A stretch of DNA of 64,000 nucleotides from Methylomagnum ishizawai (lineage in GTDB: Bacteria; Pseudomonadota; Gammaproteobacteria; Methylococcales; Methylococcaceae). Positions 62,078 through 64,000 of this stretch are shown piece by piece; within the stretch, counting starts at the first letter, position 1; the number at the start of each line of letters is the position of its first letter. A model generated the notes under the pieces. It was not told the origin of the DNA. It searched no databases and worked only from the letters and a program-made list of their open reading frames with translations. The stretch lies in assembly GCF_900155475.1 (NCBI RefSeq), contig NZ_FXAM01000001.1:4474881-4538880 (forward strand), in the 5' to 3' direction. Position numbers and translations under genes: made by a program.

Positions 62078-62103
62078 CGTGCGCGAATATCGAGGACAAC
62101 ACC

Positions 62104-62394
62104 ATGCAAGACTACCAAGCCTTCCGAGCCCACTTTAGCGAGCAAGGGCTCATGGACAAGCTTCGCGACCTGCCCGTCGGTGGCGAGATCGCCGCGCGGG
62201 CGCTGCGGCTGCTCAAGCTGCTGCGCGATGACCGGGTGCCCGTGTGGGTCAAGGCCATCGTCACCGGGGCGCTGGGCTACCTGATCCTTCCGTGGGACGT
62301 GAGCCCGGACTTCCTGCCCTGGATCGGCTACCTGGACGATGCCGCCGCCTTGGCGGCGGCGCTGGCGTTGGCGGAAGAGAGCCTGGATGGTTGA
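62104..62394 (+). CDS. Module gene 3, right copy: DUF1232 (YkvA-like) protein
   Basis: 96 residues starting MQDYQAFRAHFSEQGLMDKL. The DUF1232 hallmark (GYLILPWDVSPDFLPWIGYL) is near residues 63-82. Predicted small membrane-associated protein. Gene 4 begins 11 bases later. Most differences from the left copy are conservative, so both copies are under selection. Confidence 0.85.
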   Translation: MQDYQAFRAHFSEQGLMDKLRDLPVGGEIAARALRLLKLLRDDRVPVWVKAIVTGALGYLILPWDVSPDFLPWIGYLDDAAALAAALALAEESLDG

Positions 62395-62405
62395 GGGGGG
62401 CGGCC

Positions 62406-62762
62406 ATGTATATATTCAAATCGTTGCGGGACTTGGAGGGTGCCCGCCTGTCCTTGGAAATCTCGGCGCTGATCCGCCGCTTGGTGAGCGACCTGATACT
62501 CGCTTGCCACCCCTATGACCCGGAAGCCGACGGCTACGTGGCCTTGATCGAGGATGGCGGCGACTTGGCCGATCTCTCGGCGCTGGGGCTGCCCTACGCC
62601 CTGGACAGCGTGCCGTTCGAGGCCGTCCAGGTCGAGGCTGGATGTTATGTCGGGGTGTTCCTTGCCAATAATCAATTTGGCCTGACCGTGGTGGTGCCGG
62701 ATGCGCCTTGGCTACCGCCGGAGTATCGCTCCGCCTTGGAGGCGCAGCGCGATTTCAGTTGA
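62406..62762 (+). CDS. Module gene 4, right copy, hypothetical
   Basis: 118 residues starting MYIFKSLRDLEGARLSLEIS. Same acidic alpha/beta body as the left copy (NNQFGLTVVVPDAPWLPPE is invariant). No family recognised. Last gene of the module, followed by minus-strand cargo. Confidence 0.75.
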   Translation: MYIFKSLRDLEGARLSLEISALIRRLVSDLILACHPYDPEADGYVALIEDGGDLADLSALGLPYALDSVPFEAVQVEAGCYVGVFLANNQFGLTVVVPDAPWLPPEYRSALEAQRDFS

Positions 62763-62810
62763 GGCTTCGCGGGCTGATAGGCGGAGTTGGGTTGGATGCC
62801 CGACTCCGCG

Positions 62811-63284
62811 TCATTCGCCCGCTCGATCCAAGCAGGAACGGTAGACCGCGCTGGAATACCAGCGTCCCTTGGCGATCATATCGTCCAGCAAGGGCTTGAT
62901 CCTGTCGATGTAGCCCTTCTCTTTGGCTTTCAGCAGGATCGAAAGCGTCCTGATGGCCGACAACCCTGCCGTGGTGGCGACCTTGTAGCCTAGGTTTTCA
63001 TCGATCAGCACGAAGTCGGCGGAGATTTCCTTGGCCAGGATGATAGTCTCGGTCTCTCCCGAGTCGAGTTGGCTCAGCAGGAAATCTTTATATAGGCATC
63101 CTTGGATGGTCTGGACTTGAATGAAGGGCGCGTCGATCTGCTGGTGGCCGTAGCTGGGTTTGGCCTTGATCTCCTTGTACACAGCCTCGGCGATGACGAT
63201 GTTGCCGAAGAGCTTTTCGAGCAGGTTCAGGTGGCCTATGGCCGCCAGCGAAATGATCGGCGTGGTGTTGGAGACGACCCTCAT
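62811..63284 (-). CDS. PIN-like toxin, DUF3368 family
   Basis: 157-residue PIN-domain RNase-type toxin. It starts VVSNTTPIISLAAIGHLNLL, the usual DUF3368 opening (Asn rather than Asp after Ser). Acidic residues of the active site are in GETETIILAKE and VLIDENLG. Its start overlaps the upstream antitoxin gene by 4 bases. The antitoxin is a UPF0175 protein, a standard pairing. Expected to stabilise the element or act in defence. Confidence 0.87.
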   Translation of the reverse strand: MRVVSNTTPIISLAAIGHLNLLEKLFGNIVIAEAVYKEIKAKPSYGHQQIDAPFIQVQTIQGCLYKDFLLSQLDSGETETIILAKEISADFVLIDENLGYKVATTAGLSAIRTLSILLKAKEKGYIDRIKPLLDDMIAKGRWYSSAVYRSCLDRAGE

Positions 63285-63541
63285 GGGAGCTTGGCCGCGT
63301 CCGCGAAAACCTCGGCCATCTCATCCTCGTTGTAGTCGAAGATGGGTTCGTTCTCCAACTTCATGCGTTCGATGAAGTCCAGCTTGGTGTACCCGGCCAG
63401 TTCCGCCGCCTTACCCAGCGAGAGCTTGCCCTTGCGGTACCACATCAGGGCCGAGAGGAAGCGCAAGTCTTGGGTGAATTCCTGGGCGCTCTCCCTGAGC
63501 GCCAACAGGATGTCGTCGTTGATGGTGAATGAGACGTTCAT
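63281..63541 (-). CDS. UPF0175 family antitoxin
   Basis: 86 residues (MNVSFTINDDILLALRESAQ...) with the UPF0175 pattern: A.MWYRKGKLSLGKAAELAG, an HTH-like segment, then FIERMKLENEPIFDY. First gene of the toxin-antitoxin operon. It likely binds its own promoter and neutralises the DUF3368 toxin. Confidence 0.9.
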   Translation of the reverse strand: MNVSFTINDDILLALRESAQEFTQDLRFLSALMWYRKGKLSLGKAAELAGYTKLDFIERMKLENEPIFDYNEDEMAEVFADAAKLP

Positions 63542-63679
63542 GGATGGCTCTCGGCTTGATGGCGGTTATTGAGGCGTTGTCTGGCTAGCCCTCGATCGGC
63601 TAACTCCTGTTGACAGGCAGTTTCGCATCATTCCCTGCCTGATGTTCCGGGCATGGTGAGCGAGGGCGGGGCTGTGGGG

Positions 63680-63948
63680 CATTCTATACGAGCTGACCCG
63701 GCCCACCCGCAGGTGAAGGCACCCGGAGCCGGATATTCTTTATGTGGAGCGGACCGAAGCGCCCATGGGCGCGGTCGATAGGCGGGAAGCGGGGCGAGGG
63801 ACCGGAAGCAACCGGAACAATCGGGACGTACCTCCGCCCAGAATACGCCCGGAAGAAAAAACAAAGGGCCTAGCCTTGCGGCTAAGCCCTTGTTTTTGTT
63901 GGCTGGGGGACTAGGATTCGAACCTAGGTTGACGGAGTCAGAGTCCGT
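63680..63948. repeat. Conserved element end, right copy (att region, 269 bp)
   Basis: Ungapped match to 51132-51400. It includes the tRNA terminator (stem AAGGGCCTAGCC/GGCTAAGCCCTT at 63864-63891, T-rich on the minus strand) and the 3' half of the intact tRNA. The element thus supplies the tRNA with its own terminator. Confidence 0.9.
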
Positions 63949-63973
63949 AGTCCTGCCGCTAGACGATCCCCCA
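63900..63973 (-). tRNA. glnV: tRNA-Gln (anticodon CUG)
   Basis: 74 bases including an encoded CCA. Acceptor stem TGGGGGA/TCCCCCA, anticodon arm ACGGA-CTCTGAC-TCCGT with anticodon CTG, and T-arm CCTAG-GTTCGAA-CTAG type. The gene is intact and is the integration target: its 3' half is repeated at 51352. Confidence 0.95.
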
Positions 63974-64000
63974 ATAACCCTTGGAAGCGGATTAACGCTT

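Larger units (their letters stand above)
61652..62103. other. Conserved non-coding region of the module, right copy
   Basis: Similar along its whole length to 41019-41470. It holds the covarying hairpin (61728-61776) and the terminator (62043-62077). Confidence 0.55.
51352..63899 (+). mobile_element. Complete 12.5-kb integrative element at tRNA-Gln(CUG), PolB-encoding
   Basis: Bounded by the tRNA-Gln 3' fragment (51352-51400) and the intact tRNA-Gln (63900-63973). Gene order: tyrosine integrase, inverted-repeat region, AlpA-like excisionase, small protein, split family B polymerase, HTH protein, WYL regulator, LRAT protein, four-gene module, PIN/UPF0175 pair, conserved end. No conjugation genes are present, so transfer must use a helper or another route. 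A self-encoded polymerase and tRNA target are pipolin-like. Confidence 0.8.

Overview
GC-rich bacterial chromosome, most likely from a gammaproteobacterium of the Methylococcales (methanotroph) type. This is inferred from composition, very strong GC3 codon bias, a PEP-CTERM protein, a SPINDLY-type glycosyltransferase and a DarP/YafJ/RhlE/CusA gene set. No rRNA or other firm taxonomic marker is present, so the assignment is tentative.

Region 1 (1-22.6 kb) is ordinary core and semi-core chromosome. It holds a 5'-truncated PAS hybrid histidine kinase, a YjdM zinc-ribbon protein, a dienelactone-hydrolase-like protein with Asp at the usual Cys position, an IS5 remnant, an ion transporter, a three-gene dlt-like locus (adenylation enzyme, carrier protein, MBOAT), an EF-G-like GTPase, a PEP-CTERM protein, a 1442-residue secreted SdrD-B repeat protein with a DKS-rich tail, darP, a YafJ-type amidotransferase, a cyclic-nucleotide-binding-domain protein and a CusA-type RND pump without its partners. 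Region 2 (22.9-37.3 kb) holds a complete IS1634-family element, an SBBP-repeat protein, a transglutaminase-like protein, two RRM proteins beside a RhlE-type helicase, a SPINDLY-like glycosyltransferase, a TrmH-family methyltransferase, several small proteins, and a divergent TetR/O-methyltransferase pair of visibly different composition.

Region 3 (37.4-64 kb) is a mobile region. A pile of insertion sequences (IS630 remnant, IS1182, IS5) abuts two related integrative elements in tandem at a tRNA-Gln(CUG) gene on the minus strand (63900-63973). The right element (about 51.35-63.9 kb) looks complete: duplicated tRNA 3' half, tyrosine integrase, an inverted-repeat and G-rich intergenic region, an AlpA-like excisionase, a family B DNA polymerase split into two overlapping genes, a small HTH protein, a WYL regulator, an LRAT-domain protein, a four-gene module, a PIN/UPF0175 toxin-antitoxin pair and a conserved end next to the intact tRNA. 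The left element (about 40.1-51.4 kb) keeps a second copy of the module, then a type I restriction-modification operon as cargo, then the same conserved end and a tRNA 3' fragment. Its integrase half is missing.

The two elements share one plan: module on the plus strand, variable minus-strand defence or stability cargo, then a 269-bp end carrying the tRNA terminator and att core. A tRNA-targeting integrase, a self-encoded PolB, a WYL protein and R-M cargo together recall pipolins. The tRNA-Gln target, the split polymerase and the conserved four-gene module make it a candidate for a distinct, little-described family.
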